Shown: positions 19,895 through 29,959, numbered from the stretch's first letter. The stretch is 64,000 bases of DNA from Aquisediminimonas profunda (GCF_019443285.1 NZ_CP080327.1:2290001-2354000); one strand, 5' to 3'. The notes: generated from the letters alone by a model not told the origin. Numbers and translations: made by a program.

Positions 19895-21540
19895 AGCTTT
19901 GCACTCAATTCCTTGATGTCACGATTGAGGATCTTGTCATTGTCCGAATAATCGACCGGGCAGTCGATCAGATGGACACCCGGCGTCGCCAGTGTGTGCT
20001 TGAGTAGTTCATCAAGGTGGGCAGCGCTCTCGACGCGATAGCCATTTGCCCCATAGCTTTCGGCGTATTTGACAAAATCGGGGTTTCCATAGGTCAGCCC
20101 CCAATCCTTGAAACCCATATTGGCCTGCTTCCAGCGGATCATGCCATAGCTGTTGTCATTGAGGATCAGCACGGTGATGTTGAGTTTCAGCCGGACAGCC
20201 GTTTCCATTTCCTGGCTGTTCATCATGAACCCGCCGTCTCCGCAGATCGCCATGACCTTACGGTCTGGATAGACCATCGACGACATCATTGCCGAGGGCA
20301 GGCCGGCACCCATCGTCGCGAGCGCGTTGTCGAGCAAAACAGTGTTTGCATGGTAAGCTGCATAGCCGCGGGCGAACCAGATCTTGTATACACCATTGTC
20401 GAGGCAGATGATCCCGTCATCCGGCATGGCACTGCGGACCTGACTTACGAGGTGTGGCGGGTAGATCGGAAAACGGGCATCGCCAGAAATGCTTGCCGTG
20501 TGCGCCACTTCCGCCGCGCGCGCCTTCAGCATGAAATCGAAATTCCAGTGCGGTTGCGGCGTAATGGCTTCCTTGATCTGCCAGATCGCATTGGCGATAT
20601 CCCCGATTACTTCGATCTGCGGGAAATAGACCGGATCGACTTCAGCCGATCGCCCTGAAATGTGAATCACCTGTGCCCCATCCGGGCGCATGAAAAAGGG
20701 CGGCTTCTCGATCACGTCATGGCCGATGTTGACGATACAGTCTGATGCTTCGACCGCACGATGGACGAAATCGCCCGCCGACAGCGCTGCACAGCCAACG
20801 AATCGCGGATGACGCTCATCAATCACGCCCTTGCCCAACTGTGTCGTGAGAAAAGGAATGTTTGTCTTTTCGATGATTTCGCGCAGCATCTTGCCGGTGC
20901 TCGTGCGATTGGCGCCTGCGCCGATGACGAGGATGGGTGCCTTCGCCGCTTCCAGTCTTGCAACAGCTGCAGAAACTGCCTTGGGATCCGCGCTTGGCCG
21001 ACGGGCGATACTCCGCGTCAGTGGAAGGCTGTCGGTATGCTCGTCCGCGATGTCTTCCGGCAATTCGATATGCACGGCACCTGGCTTTTCTTCCTCGGCG
21101 AGGCGAAAGGCTTCTCGCACGCGGCTCGGAATATTGTCGGACGACGCCATCTGGTGGGTATATTTGGTGATCGGCCCCATCATCGCGACGACGTCGAGGA
21201 TCTGGAATCGCCCCTGCTTCGATTTCTTGATCGGTTTTTGGCCCGTGATCATCATCATCGGCATGCCGCCAAGCTGGGCGTAGGCAGCCGCCGTAACGAA
21301 ATTGGTTGCCCCGGGGCCGAGCGTTGCAAGGCAGACGCCCGCCTTTCCGGTATGCCGTCCGTAGGTTGCGGCCATGAAGCCGGCGCCCTGTTCATGCCTC
21401 GTCAGGATGAGCCTGATTTGCTTCGATCGCGAGAGTGAGTCGAGAAAGTCCAGATTCTCCTCACCGGGAACACCGAAGATATATTCGACGCCTTCCTGTT
21501 CGAGACATTGGATGAATAGATCGGATGCCTTCTGACTCAT
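19891..21540 (-). CDS. ThDP-dependent enzyme, acetolactate synthase large-subunit family
   Basis: 549 residues with the three-domain layout of acetolactate synthase-like ThDP enzymes. The N-terminal domain carries the catalytic glutamate region (RHEQGAGFMA) and LATLGPGATN. A central domain follows. The C-terminal ThDP/Mg motif GDGGFMMNSQEMETA ends in LNDNSYG. The start at the ATG after a GGGGCAGG ribosome site is used; the frame is open for 28 more codons. No small regulatory subunit gene is adjacent, and the coupled partner is an aldehyde dehydrogenase. A decarboxylase or lyase making an aldehyde is therefore as likely as branched-chain amino acid synthesis. Confidence 0.85.
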   Translation of the reverse strand: MSQKASDLFIQCLEQEGVEYIFGVPGEENLDFLDSLSRSKQIRLILTRHEQGAGFMAATYGRHTGKAGVCLATLGPGATNFVTAAAYAQLGGMPMMMITGQKPIKKSKQGRFQILDVVAMMGPITKYTHQMASSDNIPSRVREAFRLAEEEKPGAVHIELPEDIADEHTDSLPLTRSIARRPSADPKAVSAAVARLEAAKAPILVIGAGANRTSTGKMLREIIEKTNIPFLTTQLGKGVIDERHPRFVGCAALSAGDFVHRAVEASDCIVNIGHDVIEKPPFFMRPDGAQVIHISGRSAEVDPVYFPQIEVIGDIANAIWQIKEAITPQPHWNFDFMLKARAAEVAHTASISGDARFPIYPPHLVSQVRSAMPDDGIICLDNGVYKIWFARGYAAYHANTVLLDNALATMGAGLPSAMMSSMVYPDRKVMAICGDGGFMMNSQEMETAVRLKLNITVLILNDNSYGMIRWKQANMGFKDWGLTYGNPDFVKYAESYGANGYRVESAAHLDELLKHTLATPGVHLIDCPVDYSDNDKILNRDIKELSAKL

Positions 21541-21672
21541 GATCGCCTGCCCCGTTTTGCGCTCAGCGCGCGTGAATTTCAGCGCGAACCGGTCGGGACG
21601 AGTTGCCGATTGGCTACCCGACAATCCGTGCAGAAAGTCAAAGTCTAACGGGGCATGTTGGCGCTGTCACCC

Positions 21673-22620
21673 TCAATAGCCAAGTGCAAGATCGACGCCG
21701 TGTTGCAGTGTTGCACCATCCCGATATCTCGCCAGGTTCTCAAGAAATCTTTGCCCAGCGCGCTGGAACATAAGTGTCGTCGCCCGTCCGGAGAGATGCA
21801 TCGTGATGTGCGCGTTGTCGAGGCTCCACAGCGGGTGGCCTTCCGGGAGGGGCTCGGGATCGGTTACGTCGAGAAAAGCTGCCCCAATTTGCCCGTCTCT
21901 CAACGCCACAACCAGGGCGTCCTGATCAACCACTGAGCCGCGGGCAATATTCACGAGAGTCGCGCTTGGCTTCATGAAAGCCAATTCCGCCTCGCCGATC
22001 ATGTTTTCAGTCTCGGGCGTAGACGGAACGGCAAGAATGACCCAGTCGAATTCAGAGAGTTTCTCACGCCATTCATGGGGAGCAAGCGTGCCTTTACTTG
22101 GAGTCCTGCGCACGGCCGTCGTTTCGACGCCGAAACCATTCAATCGTGCCTCAATCAGTTTGCCAATGGCGCCATAGCCGAGCAACAAAGCCTTGGACCC
22201 GAACAGTTCGACCTTGCCAGGAGAATCATGAAGCCATTCGTGACGATCCTGCGCGTGCACGACCTCCCTGTAGCCTTTTGCCACGGTCAGCATTCCCATG
22301 ACGACATATTCGGCAATAGTAATGGCGTTGATCCCTGCGCCGTTCGTAAAAGTCACGCCGCGCTCTGCGAGAAGTTCGAGAGGCATGCCGTCAACCCCGG
22401 CATAAACGGAATAAAGCCATTTCATTTTGGTTGCACGGGATATCGTGAGCGCCATATCGCCCTTGTCATACATGTCGAACCAGCCGATCTCTGCTTCAGG
22501 GGCCAAGGCAAGAGCTTCATCCTTGGACATGAAGAAGCGTGGCTCAACCCAGTCTGGCAGCCCGTTCGACAATAGTGCCTGAGCAATGCCCGGCAGGACG
22601 GCAATGACCTTGTCGCTCAT
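21673..22620 (-). CDS. D-isomer specific 2-hydroxyacid dehydrogenase family protein
   Basis: NAD(P)H-linked reductase of 2-oxo acids, 315 residues. The nucleotide-binding LLGYGAIGKLIEARL is followed by the substrate-binding arginine in LVNIARGSVVD, the acidic partner in TDPEPLPEGHPLW and the catalytic histidine in ITMHLSGR. The ATG at 22620 has a GGAG ribosome site lying within the end of cysS, which stops 1 bp upstream. The frame is open further but would run into cysS. Glyoxylate/hydroxypyruvate reductase-like specificity is possible, not proven. Confidence 0.82.
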   Translation of the reverse strand: MSDKVIAVLPGIAQALLSNGLPDWVEPRFFMSKDEALALAPEAEIGWFDMYDKGDMALTISRATKMKWLYSVYAGVDGMPLELLAERGVTFTNGAGINAITIAEYVVMGMLTVAKGYREVVHAQDRHEWLHDSPGKVELFGSKALLLGYGAIGKLIEARLNGFGVETTAVRRTPSKGTLAPHEWREKLSEFDWVILAVPSTPETENMIGEAELAFMKPSATLVNIARGSVVDQDALVVALRDGQIGAAFLDVTDPEPLPEGHPLWSLDNAHITMHLSGRATTLMFQRAGQRFLENLARYRDGATLQHGVDLALGY

Positions 22621-22621
22621 A

Positions 22622-24061
22622 TCATATCTCCAGTTTCCAGTCCCACCCGAGCGGGTCACCGTCCATGACTTCGACACCTTTTGCAATCAGATCGTCGCGA
22701 ATTGCGTCAGATTTGGCGAAATCCTTTGCAGCGCGCGCTTCCCTGCGGTCGGCAAGCGCTGCTTCGATTTCGGCTTCTGTGATGACGGCCGATTTGGGGC
22801 GGATACGAAGGTCAGCTCGGGTAAGGGAAAAAAGATTCAGGCCCAACACCGAGTCCAGTTTTTGGACCAAGGCAATCTGCACTTCACGATCTTTGGCAGA
22901 AGAGGCCAGAGCAGCTTCGAGAACCAGTAACGCCTCTGGCGTGTTCAAGTCATTGCTGACCGCGCTGTCAAACTGATCGACAAAGTTCGCGAGCTCGACA
23001 ACGGGACCCTTATGCGCTGCAGTTATATCGCGAAGTCGCGTCACACCCATCACCATGCGCTTCAACCTCACAAGTGCTGCGGCGAGATTTTCCCAGCTGA
23101 ACTCAAGCTCACTGCGGTAATGCGCCTGAAGGCACATCAGGCGATAGGCGAGGGGGTGGAAGCCTTTGTCGATCAGCAACTGAAGCCGCAGAAACTCGCC
23201 GGCGGATTTCGACATTTTGCCGGACCGTTCGATCAGGAAATTATTGTGCATCCAATAGCGCGCGCCGCTGTCATCTGAATGGCAGCGCGCCTGATTCTGG
23301 GCGATTTCGTTCGGATGATGAATTTCGCGGTGGTCAATGCCGCCGGTGTGGATATCAAACGGCAGTCCCAGCAGTGCTTCCGACATCACAGAGCATTCGA
23401 GATGCCACCCAGGCGCTCCGCGCCCCCAAGGAGAGTCCCATTCCATCTGTCGCGTCTCGCTGGCAGGAGTCTTGCGCCAGATGGCAAAGTCGGCAGCATG
23501 ACGCTTACCGGCGACTTCCTCGATACGTCCCTCACCGCCATCTGTCCTTGCTCGCGCAAGGGCACCATAGTTGGCGACCGTCGATGTGTCGAAATAGAGG
23601 CCGCTGTCCAGCAGGTAGCAATGCGTGTCCGCAATCGATTTTGCGAACTCGATCATCTGAGGCACGTAGTCCGTTGCAATCGACCAATGTGCAGGCTGTC
23701 GAATGTTGAGGGCCTTCACGTCAGCCCAATAGGCTTCGGTATAGTGGCGGGCGATGTCCCAGATGGACTGCGCTTTTTCAGCCGCCATCTTCTCCATCTT
23801 GTCTTCGCCCGCATCTGCGTCGTCGGTCAGGTGCCCGACGTCGGTAATATTGATGACATGTGTAACCTTGTAACCCTTGTAACTCAGGACGCGTCCCAGA
23901 GTGTCGGCAAAGACATATGCCCTCATGTTCCCGATATGCGGATAATTATAGACCGTCGGGCCGCAGGTGTAGACGCGGGCTTCACCGACATGAAGCGGCA
24001 CGAAAGGCTCCAGCGTTCGTGTCAGGCTGTTGAAGAGCATCAGGGGCGCAGCAGTTTTCAT
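22622..24061 (-). CDS. cysS: Cysteinyl-tRNA synthetase
   Basis: Class I aminoacyl-tRNA synthetase that charges tRNA-Cys, 479 residues from the chosen ATG (MKTAAPLMLF). The zinc and ATP-binding start TCGPTVYNYPHIGNMR contains the HIGH box. A second zinc ligand region is WHLECSVMS, and the catalytic loop GKMSKSAGE is present. The anticodon-binding end (RREARAAKDFAKSDAIRDDL) is intact. The longer open frame starting at 24139 would overlap the neighbouring secreted-protein gene. A tRNA-Cys gene lies 7 kb away, on the same strand but not in the same unit. Confidence 0.95.
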   Translation of the reverse strand: MKTAAPLMLFNSLTRTLEPFVPLHVGEARVYTCGPTVYNYPHIGNMRAYVFADTLGRVLSYKGYKVTHVINITDVGHLTDDADAGEDKMEKMAAEKAQSIWDIARHYTEAYWADVKALNIRQPAHWSIATDYVPQMIEFAKSIADTHCYLLDSGLYFDTSTVANYGALARARTDGGEGRIEEVAGKRHAADFAIWRKTPASETRQMEWDSPWGRGAPGWHLECSVMSEALLGLPFDIHTGGIDHREIHHPNEIAQNQARCHSDDSGARYWMHNNFLIERSGKMSKSAGEFLRLQLLIDKGFHPLAYRLMCLQAHYRSELEFSWENLAAALVRLKRMVMGVTRLRDITAAHKGPVVELANFVDQFDSAVSNDLNTPEALLVLEAALASSAKDREVQIALVQKLDSVLGLNLFSLTRADLRIRPKSAVITEAEIEAALADRREARAAKDFAKSDAIRDDLIAKGVEVMDGDPLGWDWKLEI

Positions 24062-24092
24062 CTGCGCCCAATCCAATGGTTCTGGTCCGGCG

Positions 24093-24836
24093 TCAACCGG
24101 CGGGTGCGTCTTCGTCCGAAGGAACGGCCACCGTTTCAATCAGCAGGTCAAGCTGGGCATTGCAGCCTGCCTTGATAAGCGCGGCTGCCGTGCCTTCCAG
24201 TCCCTGCGGGTTTGGTCCCAGCGTCGCAAAGCGCAGCGTAACCGGGTTGCTCAGCCCGTCGCCAGAGATTCGAAACTGGGAACCATTCGTGATCGGAAGA
24301 TCGACCGTCGGCCAGGCCTTTACCGATTGTCCGGCGCGCAGCGAAATAGCCACCGACTTGCCATCGGCGAGTCTGGTGAGGGTCAGGCTTGAAGCCTCTT
24401 CATGTGGCGGCACCCACATGGAAATGGATTCCATTCCCGCGACGCAGACAGTCCCGGATTTGCTGGTGTCGACGAGCCAGACGTTCGGTGGCCTTACAGA
24501 TCCGGTGCCAGTGCCCCGGACGGCACCGGTCCTGACTTGTCTGGTCCCGGTATTGCGCAGCAATGCGCCAATCGTTGAACCGGTTGCGGTACTTGCGGTC
24601 GTCGCAAAAAGTCCTGGCCCCTTGAGCACGCGGGTACCGCGCCCATCGAGAATGGTGATCGAATCCCCGGCCTTTAGCGAGACTTTGCTGTTGTCGGGGA
24701 TGGACTTGCCGGGAGGATAGGCCTTGGCCGAGGGGCCCGTTGATTTGACGACAATCGTCTCGGCAACGGCACCTGTGGCGCTTGCCAGCACGAGCGTAGC
24801 CGCAAGACATGCAAGGGGTCTTCTAGTCCAGGACAA
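24093..24836 (-). CDS. Secreted FecR-like protein of the CHASE2-cyclase module
   Basis: 247 residues. The TTG start is preferred because GGAGG lies 5 bases upstream, and it gives a clean signal peptide (MSWTRRPLACLAATLVLASATGAVA). The mature protein begins with a small beta-rich FecR-like domain (KVSLKAGDSITILDGRGTRVLKGPG). A second beta-rich half follows, then a short helical tail with a cysteine. FecR-type proteins encoded beside CHASE2 cyclases are thought to sit in the periplasm and influence the sensor; that is an inference here. The gene starts inside the last codons of the cyclase gene (14-bp overlap). Confidence 0.6.
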   Translation of the reverse strand: MSWTRRPLACLAATLVLASATGAVAETIVVKSTGPSAKAYPPGKSIPDNSKVSLKAGDSITILDGRGTRVLKGPGLFATTASTATGSTIGALLRNTGTRQVRTGAVRGTGTGSVRPPNVWLVDTSKSGTVCVAGMESISMWVPPHEEASSLTLTRLADGKSVAISLRAGQSVKAWPTVDLPITNGSQFRISGDGLSNPVTLRFATLGPNPQGLEGTAAALIKAGCNAQLDLLIETVAVPSDEDAPAG

Positions 24837-26853
24837 AATAGCCTCCTTCTTCCAGATGAACCAAGCGAAAGACAAAATTGGCCAAAGCTTCATCTTTGGG
24901 GTTTTTAGTCGACTGTTTCTTTAGCGCTGTGATCGCAGACACATCACCTGAATTTGCTTGCCTTGCAAGGTCGTTAAAGGCCTTGAGCGTTTCCGACGGA
25001 ACATTTGGGCATGGTTCCAGAATTTCTACCGGTGTCGCTCGGCCGCGCAAAACGACTCGCCCAAGTGAGCGATACCAGTCGAGCCCAGAAAGCTCTGCGG
25101 CCTCCCGGCTTACGAGAATGCTGGATTTCAATTGCTTGTTCGCGGATTCCAACCGCGACGCCGTGTTCATGGAATCGCCAAGTGCTGTATACTGGATGCG
25201 TCCCTCACCCCCAAAGTTTCCAACGATTGCTTCGCCATGATGCAGTCCGACCCGGGTCTTGCCAATTGCGGGCACGCCCTCTGGAACAGACTTTCGGAAC
25301 TCCTCACCAGCCTGGTACATTGCCCATGCCGCCCGGGCAGCACGCTCTCCGTCGTCCGACCGACTGATTGGCGCACCCCAGAAAGCGACTACGGCATCGC
25401 CCACAAATTTGTCGATCGTGCCACCGTGTTCGAGCACAACATTGCTCAGCATTTCCAGGTAGCGATTGAGCAGGGTTGCGACCATTTCCGGTTCGATTGC
25501 GTGGCTCAGTTTGGTGAAGCCCTCAAGATCCGTGAAGACGACAAAAATCTCTCGCTTTTCGCCGTGCAGCGCAAGGCTTTCCGGATCCCGCAGGATTTCC
25601 GCTGCAATATCGCGAGGCAAATATTTTCCAAGAGCGCTCTGTGCGAACTTGCGCTGCTCGGAACCAATGGCGCGCGCTGCGGTTCCAACGGACGCAAATG
25701 CAAGTACCCAACCTAGGCCCCAGCCAAAGGCCGGCAATCCTTGGGTATCTATCCCGCGGGACTGGGCCCAGAACGGGATGAGAGCAATTGCTGCAAATTC
25801 GGCAATGACGGTCAAGCTGACCGCCAACGGACGCGCATTGGACATTGCGGTCGAGGCAGCGGCGAATATGACGAGGACGGCGGCGATCCATTTTATCCAG
25901 GTGGGGGGCGGTTCTGCTAATTGCCCGTCCAGTTCCTGCGCAAGCATGTGCGCGAAAGTCTCAATCCCCCATGTCGAGCGTCCGGTGAGCTTGTTCAGCG
26001 GTGTTTCAAAAATATCGATGTCCTGAATGTGTCCGCCGATCAGGACATATTTGCCTTCAATTTGCTTGCGGAACAGCGCCGTCGCCTCAGGGCTCGCGAA
26101 CAGCGCATCCTGCGCAAATGTGTCGATGGGAATGCTTGCAAAGACAGGGCGTTCGTTAAAGGCCGGAAGGCGATATCGGATGCTGCGGTCATACCCCTCG
26201 AACGAGGCTTTGCTTGACGGTTCAAGAGCGATCGGCAGCAGGTCAGGCAGGTCTTGTGGCAGTTTTGGCCAACTGCGCAGGACGTTGTCATCATCAGTCT
26301 GGATCATGATGCTGGCCGGCTTCACGGGTCCCGACGAAATCTGCTTCAGGAAATTTTCGAGAAACTGTTGCTGCCAGAGCATCATCTTGTCTTCCGCCGT
26401 GCTTGCAGACGCATAGGCAAGGAAAGTGGGCGTCTTCAGATTGCGGAAGGCCTCGATGATTTTCGGATCTTCAGGTTGAGGTTGATCGATCAGGATGTCG
26501 ATCCCGATGGCTTTCGGCTTGAAGCTGTCGATGCGCGCCAGTGCTTTTGCCAGTATTGCGCGGTCCAACGGGGATCGCTTCCCCGTGGCGGCTAGCGTTT
26601 CGTCAGTATAGACGATCATCACGATGCGTTCGTCCTGATCGACCTTTTCGGCAGTCAGCACTTGCCGCCAGTCGTAAAGTGCACGCTCGGCCTCAATCGC
26701 GAGAGGCAGCTTCCAGCCATAACGCGCAATCAGGACCGCTCCTGCAAGGAACGCAATTGTGAGCAGCAGCCGCCAGAACCCCAGCTGGCGCAAACCTGTT
26801 CGCGCCGAAGTCGCAAAGGCGAAATATGTCCTGCCGCCTTGGCTTTCGGGCAT
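24823..26853 (-). CDS. CHASE2-domain adenylate/guanylate cyclase
   Basis: Membrane sensor that makes cyclic nucleotide, about 676 residues. One transmembrane helix near the N-terminus precedes a periplasmic CHASE2 sensor domain (IVMIVYTDETL, AIGIDILIDQP). Three helices follow at about 320-400, then a cytoplasmic class III cyclase domain with VVFTDLEGFTKLS and DKFVGDAVVAFWGAP, which hold the two metal-binding aspartates. The ATG at 26853 was chosen because the longer frame overlaps the CHAT gene by 86 bp; no good ribosome site is visible, so the start is uncertain. It is the middle gene of CHAT, cyclase, FecR-like. Confidence 0.87.
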   Translation of the reverse strand: MPESQGGRTYFAFATSARTGLRQLGFWRLLLTIAFLAGAVLIARYGWKLPLAIEAERALYDWRQVLTAEKVDQDERIVMIVYTDETLAATGKRSPLDRAILAKALARIDSFKPKAIGIDILIDQPQPEDPKIIEAFRNLKTPTFLAYASASTAEDKMMLWQQQFLENFLKQISSGPVKPASIMIQTDDDNVLRSWPKLPQDLPDLLPIALEPSSKASFEGYDRSIRYRLPAFNERPVFASIPIDTFAQDALFASPEATALFRKQIEGKYVLIGGHIQDIDIFETPLNKLTGRSTWGIETFAHMLAQELDGQLAEPPPTWIKWIAAVLVIFAAASTAMSNARPLAVSLTVIAEFAAIALIPFWAQSRGIDTQGLPAFGWGLGWVLAFASVGTAARAIGSEQRKFAQSALGKYLPRDIAAEILRDPESLALHGEKREIFVVFTDLEGFTKLSHAIEPEMVATLLNRYLEMLSNVVLEHGGTIDKFVGDAVVAFWGAPISRSDDGERAARAAWAMYQAGEEFRKSVPEGVPAIGKTRVGLHHGEAIVGNFGGEGRIQYTALGDSMNTASRLESANKQLKSSILVSREAAELSGLDWYRSLGRVVLRGRATPVEILEPCPNVPSETLKAFNDLARQANSGDVSAITALKKQSTKNPKDEALANFVFRLVHLEEGGYFVLD

Positions 26854-26878
26854 CAGGAGGGGAGTCCAGCCAAGTGCG

Positions 26879-29800
26879 CTACCGCCGAGACAGCATGGCC
26901 TGGGCGCCGTCGCCAACGACGGCAAAACCCGACCAGTAAAATGGATGAGAAGTCGCTGGATCATCCATCAGCGCGCGTTGTGCATCAGCAAGCGCGTCTC
27001 CGACCGACTGGCCATTTGTTGCCTTGAAAAGCCCAGAGATCAGACGCTCGGTGGCCTTGAACTCGTCAGGGGCGGGCCAATGACTCGCAAGGACCGACCG
27101 GCCGCCAGCTCCTATGAACGCGCGCACAAGGCCATCCAGTGCACTTCCGCCACCGGTGGCGACACCGGCTTCCCTCGTTGCCGCAACAGAGGCCTTGCCA
27201 GCGGTATCGCATGCCGAAAGTATGACCAGGTCCGCATTAATCCTGAGGTCATAGATTTCCCGGAAACTCAACAAGCCATCGGACCCTGCAGTCCCGAAGG
27301 ATGTGAGCAGGGCAGGCCGAGCGGGGCATTCGGGTCTTGGCGCAGTCACAAGACCATGGGTCGCAAAGTGCAGGATGCGGTATTCCGCAAGATCTGTGCG
27401 CGACATGACGGAAGTATCGGAAAAGTCAGCGCCAGTCACAATCGCGGACTGCCCGACGCCGACTGCGGCTTGAGCTTCCTTCAATTCTGCATCCGAGACG
27501 GGCTTGTTCCATTCGCTGGCGGGCCAAAGGCAGCTTGGGCCGCCACCGCTCAGGCTGCGGGTGGACGATACGCGAACCGCTGATGAGACTGGCGCATTCC
27601 TGCCAAAGCCCAGATATTCGCGTTGTGCGTTCGAAGCTGGCGTGTTGCGGGCATCGCGAAAGGCGCGCGCCGACACTGCCGTGCTTATGCTGTGCGTTCG
27701 ACCCAGCCAGTCGATCCCGCGAAAATCGAACTGATCGGCATCTGGTGTCGCACTTCGGGCCAGATATGCATCGACACCCGGCTGACTTGCAATCAGCAGG
27801 TTGAGGGGCAGCCGCAACATCGCTCCGTCAGGCTCGAATACCAGATGGTGCACGGCAGCGATCCTCGCGTTCACCGGGCCGAGCAGGTCTGTGTACAATT
27901 GGCGCGCAAGAACGACATCGAACGGGTAGGTATTGAGTTGGCCGCCTTCATCTTTCGAAATCGTATCACGAATGCCATTTACCGCAGCATCGAGCTGATC
28001 AGGGCTAAGTGGCACTTTATAGCCCGTTGCACCGGCCTGATCCGCATACAGCGCAAAGACTGATTGGCCGACAACGCTCAGCTTGAAATAGGCCTCGCCT
28101 GGCTTCAGCGAAGCGCGGAGTTCCGGCAGGGTCAGGACGCTACCGGAAATGGCACGATATTGCGGATAATCCGAGAGTTTGGCTTGCGTCGCGACCTGGT
28201 CGTTTTCAAGTGTGGCGATTTCGCTCCGCACCGCTGCGATAGCGGTAGAAAGCCCCGACGATTTTTCCGGCACGGCAAGAAGATTGGCCAGATCGATCCG
28301 TCGGCGCTCGATATCGCGCTCGAGCGAGCGCGCCTGGCGGAACAGGCGTGTCGCCTCTCCGGAACCTTCGCTCAATTCGCGGGCCAGGATTGCTTGCGTG
28401 TCTGCAACACCCGGCCGCACGAGTGTCTGGCTGGCAAGAAACATGTCATCCACAAGGGACGGGTTGCCCGGGATGCGGTCTGCAAGAAGCGAAAAATACG
28501 GACTCAGCAAATTGCCAAGGCCTGTTGTCGCAGAGCGGTTGTCTGCTGCATTCTTAACAACGATACGATACTCGGCCATCGCGTCGGCGGATTTGCCATG
28601 TCGAGCCAGCATTGCTGCCAAGCGGGCTCGTGCGCCATTCACGGCAATGGTTTGCGGGTATCGCGCTTCCAGCAAGGATAGCGACTCTCGCATCTTTGCC
28701 TCTGCTGCCGCATTGTCACCCAAGGCTTCGAGGGAAAGCGCAGCTTCCGCAAGGATCTGGGACCGCAACCGCACGACGGAGATGACCCGCCCATCACGGA
28801 CTGCGAGTACATCATTCCCGGCGCGATCGAGGATAGCGCGGCTTTCTGAGGCTTTTCCAGTCAGCCTCAAAAGGGTCCCGCGGATCTGCAGCGCTTGCAC
28901 GTCGAGAAAGATGCTGCGCTCCCGGGGCGTTAGCGCCAGTGAATCTGTCATGCCCATGCGCTCGCCAACAGGCACACCAGTATTCAGTTCCCCCGCGAGC
29001 TCGGGAGAAATTTCAAGCAGCCCGTTTGCCATTTGCGATGCGCTGCCAACCGGTATTACGGGTTGGTCGATGCGCGCCATTGCTTCGTCATAGCGCCGCT
29101 GGTTCAGCAGGTGCAGTGCCTCAAAATTGCGCCGCAAGCGGGATTGAACTCGATCTGCTGTCGGAATTCGGTTTGCCTCTGCAAACAGGGCGTCGGCCTG
29201 CGCAAACTCACCCAAATTGGATTGCTGCAACGCCCGGTTCACAAGGTATTCGCCGTAACGTTCAGCATCGCGGCTGGATGGGTCGGCCCGCTGCTGCAAG
29301 GTCCCAAAGAATTCGGCGGCTTCTGCATAATTGCCGCTCGTGTTGCGCTTGTAACCTTCAGCAAGCGCCTGGTCGGGATCAAGCGTACCGGCCTGGACGC
29401 GCGAGAACGCTACCGGATCCTCGACCGATGTCGTCGCAACCGACACCTGCCCCGTTACAATGCGATCGGCAATAATGGTCCTTAGACCAAGCTTGAGTGC
29501 ACTGTCATATCCCGCGAGACCTTCCGCTACCCAGAGAATATGGCCCTTCTGATGCGCATAGACACGGTATCCAACGCCGGCATTGGTCATGCGGCATTGC
29601 ATGGTCGAGACGAGGCCCAACCCTTCAATGTTCGAACCTTTTGGAGCATCGTCGCAAGCTGCATCGCCCTTGCGTATTTCTGCGAGACGAGATGCGGCAT
29701 CAGGACCCCTGAGAGCATAAAATTTGCCGACTGGTCGCACCGCGTCACGGCAAACCAATGTCCAGGAACGATCGAACATGCCGCGAATTGCAGAATCATG

Positions 29801-29959
29801 GTCGTTCGATTGAACCTGGCAGAGAACCCCACCGCCGCTGCCAAGCCTGAAACTGTCGGCAAGGCTTGGCCGCTGAGTTTGCGCCAGGGCAGGGCAAATG
29901 GTTGCAATCATGCACCCAAATGCTGCAATCGCCCGATTCCCAGAAATTCGCAAAGACAC
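26879..29959 (-). CDS. Secreted CHAT-domain (caspase-like) protease with TPR-like repeats
   Basis: 1026 residues. An N-terminal signal peptide ending in PALAQ predicts export. An unassigned N-domain of about 190 residues is followed by helical TPR-like repeats (about 195-500, for example NYAEAAEFFGTLQ) and a coiled segment. The C-terminal CHAT domain has the catalytic pair His868 in HFATHG and Cys917 in LSACDTAG. CHAT proteases cut regulatory partners in several bacterial systems; the target here is unknown. The start is a GTG with GGAGG 4 bases upstream. It is divergent from the MFS gene and heads the module with the cyclase. Confidence 0.82.
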   Translation of the reverse strand: MSLRISGNRAIAAFGCMIATICPALAQTQRPSLADSFRLGSGGGVLCQVQSNDHDSAIRGMFDRSWTLVCRDAVRPVGKFYALRGPDAASRLAEIRKGDAACDDAPKGSNIEGLGLVSTMQCRMTNAGVGYRVYAHQKGHILWVAEGLAGYDSALKLGLRTIIADRIVTGQVSVATTSVEDPVAFSRVQAGTLDPDQALAEGYKRNTSGNYAEAAEFFGTLQQRADPSSRDAERYGEYLVNRALQQSNLGEFAQADALFAEANRIPTADRVQSRLRRNFEALHLLNQRRYDEAMARIDQPVIPVGSASQMANGLLEISPELAGELNTGVPVGERMGMTDSLALTPRERSIFLDVQALQIRGTLLRLTGKASESRAILDRAGNDVLAVRDGRVISVVRLRSQILAEAALSLEALGDNAAAEAKMRESLSLLEARYPQTIAVNGARARLAAMLARHGKSADAMAEYRIVVKNAADNRSATTGLGNLLSPYFSLLADRIPGNPSLVDDMFLASQTLVRPGVADTQAILARELSEGSGEATRLFRQARSLERDIERRRIDLANLLAVPEKSSGLSTAIAAVRSEIATLENDQVATQAKLSDYPQYRAISGSVLTLPELRASLKPGEAYFKLSVVGQSVFALYADQAGATGYKVPLSPDQLDAAVNGIRDTISKDEGGQLNTYPFDVVLARQLYTDLLGPVNARIAAVHHLVFEPDGAMLRLPLNLLIASQPGVDAYLARSATPDADQFDFRGIDWLGRTHSISTAVSARAFRDARNTPASNAQREYLGFGRNAPVSSAVRVSSTRSLSGGGPSCLWPASEWNKPVSDAELKEAQAAVGVGQSAIVTGADFSDTSVMSRTDLAEYRILHFATHGLVTAPRPECPARPALLTSFGTAGSDGLLSFREIYDLRINADLVILSACDTAGKASVAATREAGVATGGGSALDGLVRAFIGAGGRSVLASHWPAPDEFKATERLISGLFKATNGQSVGDALADAQRALMDDPATSHPFYWSGFAVVGDGAQAMLSRR

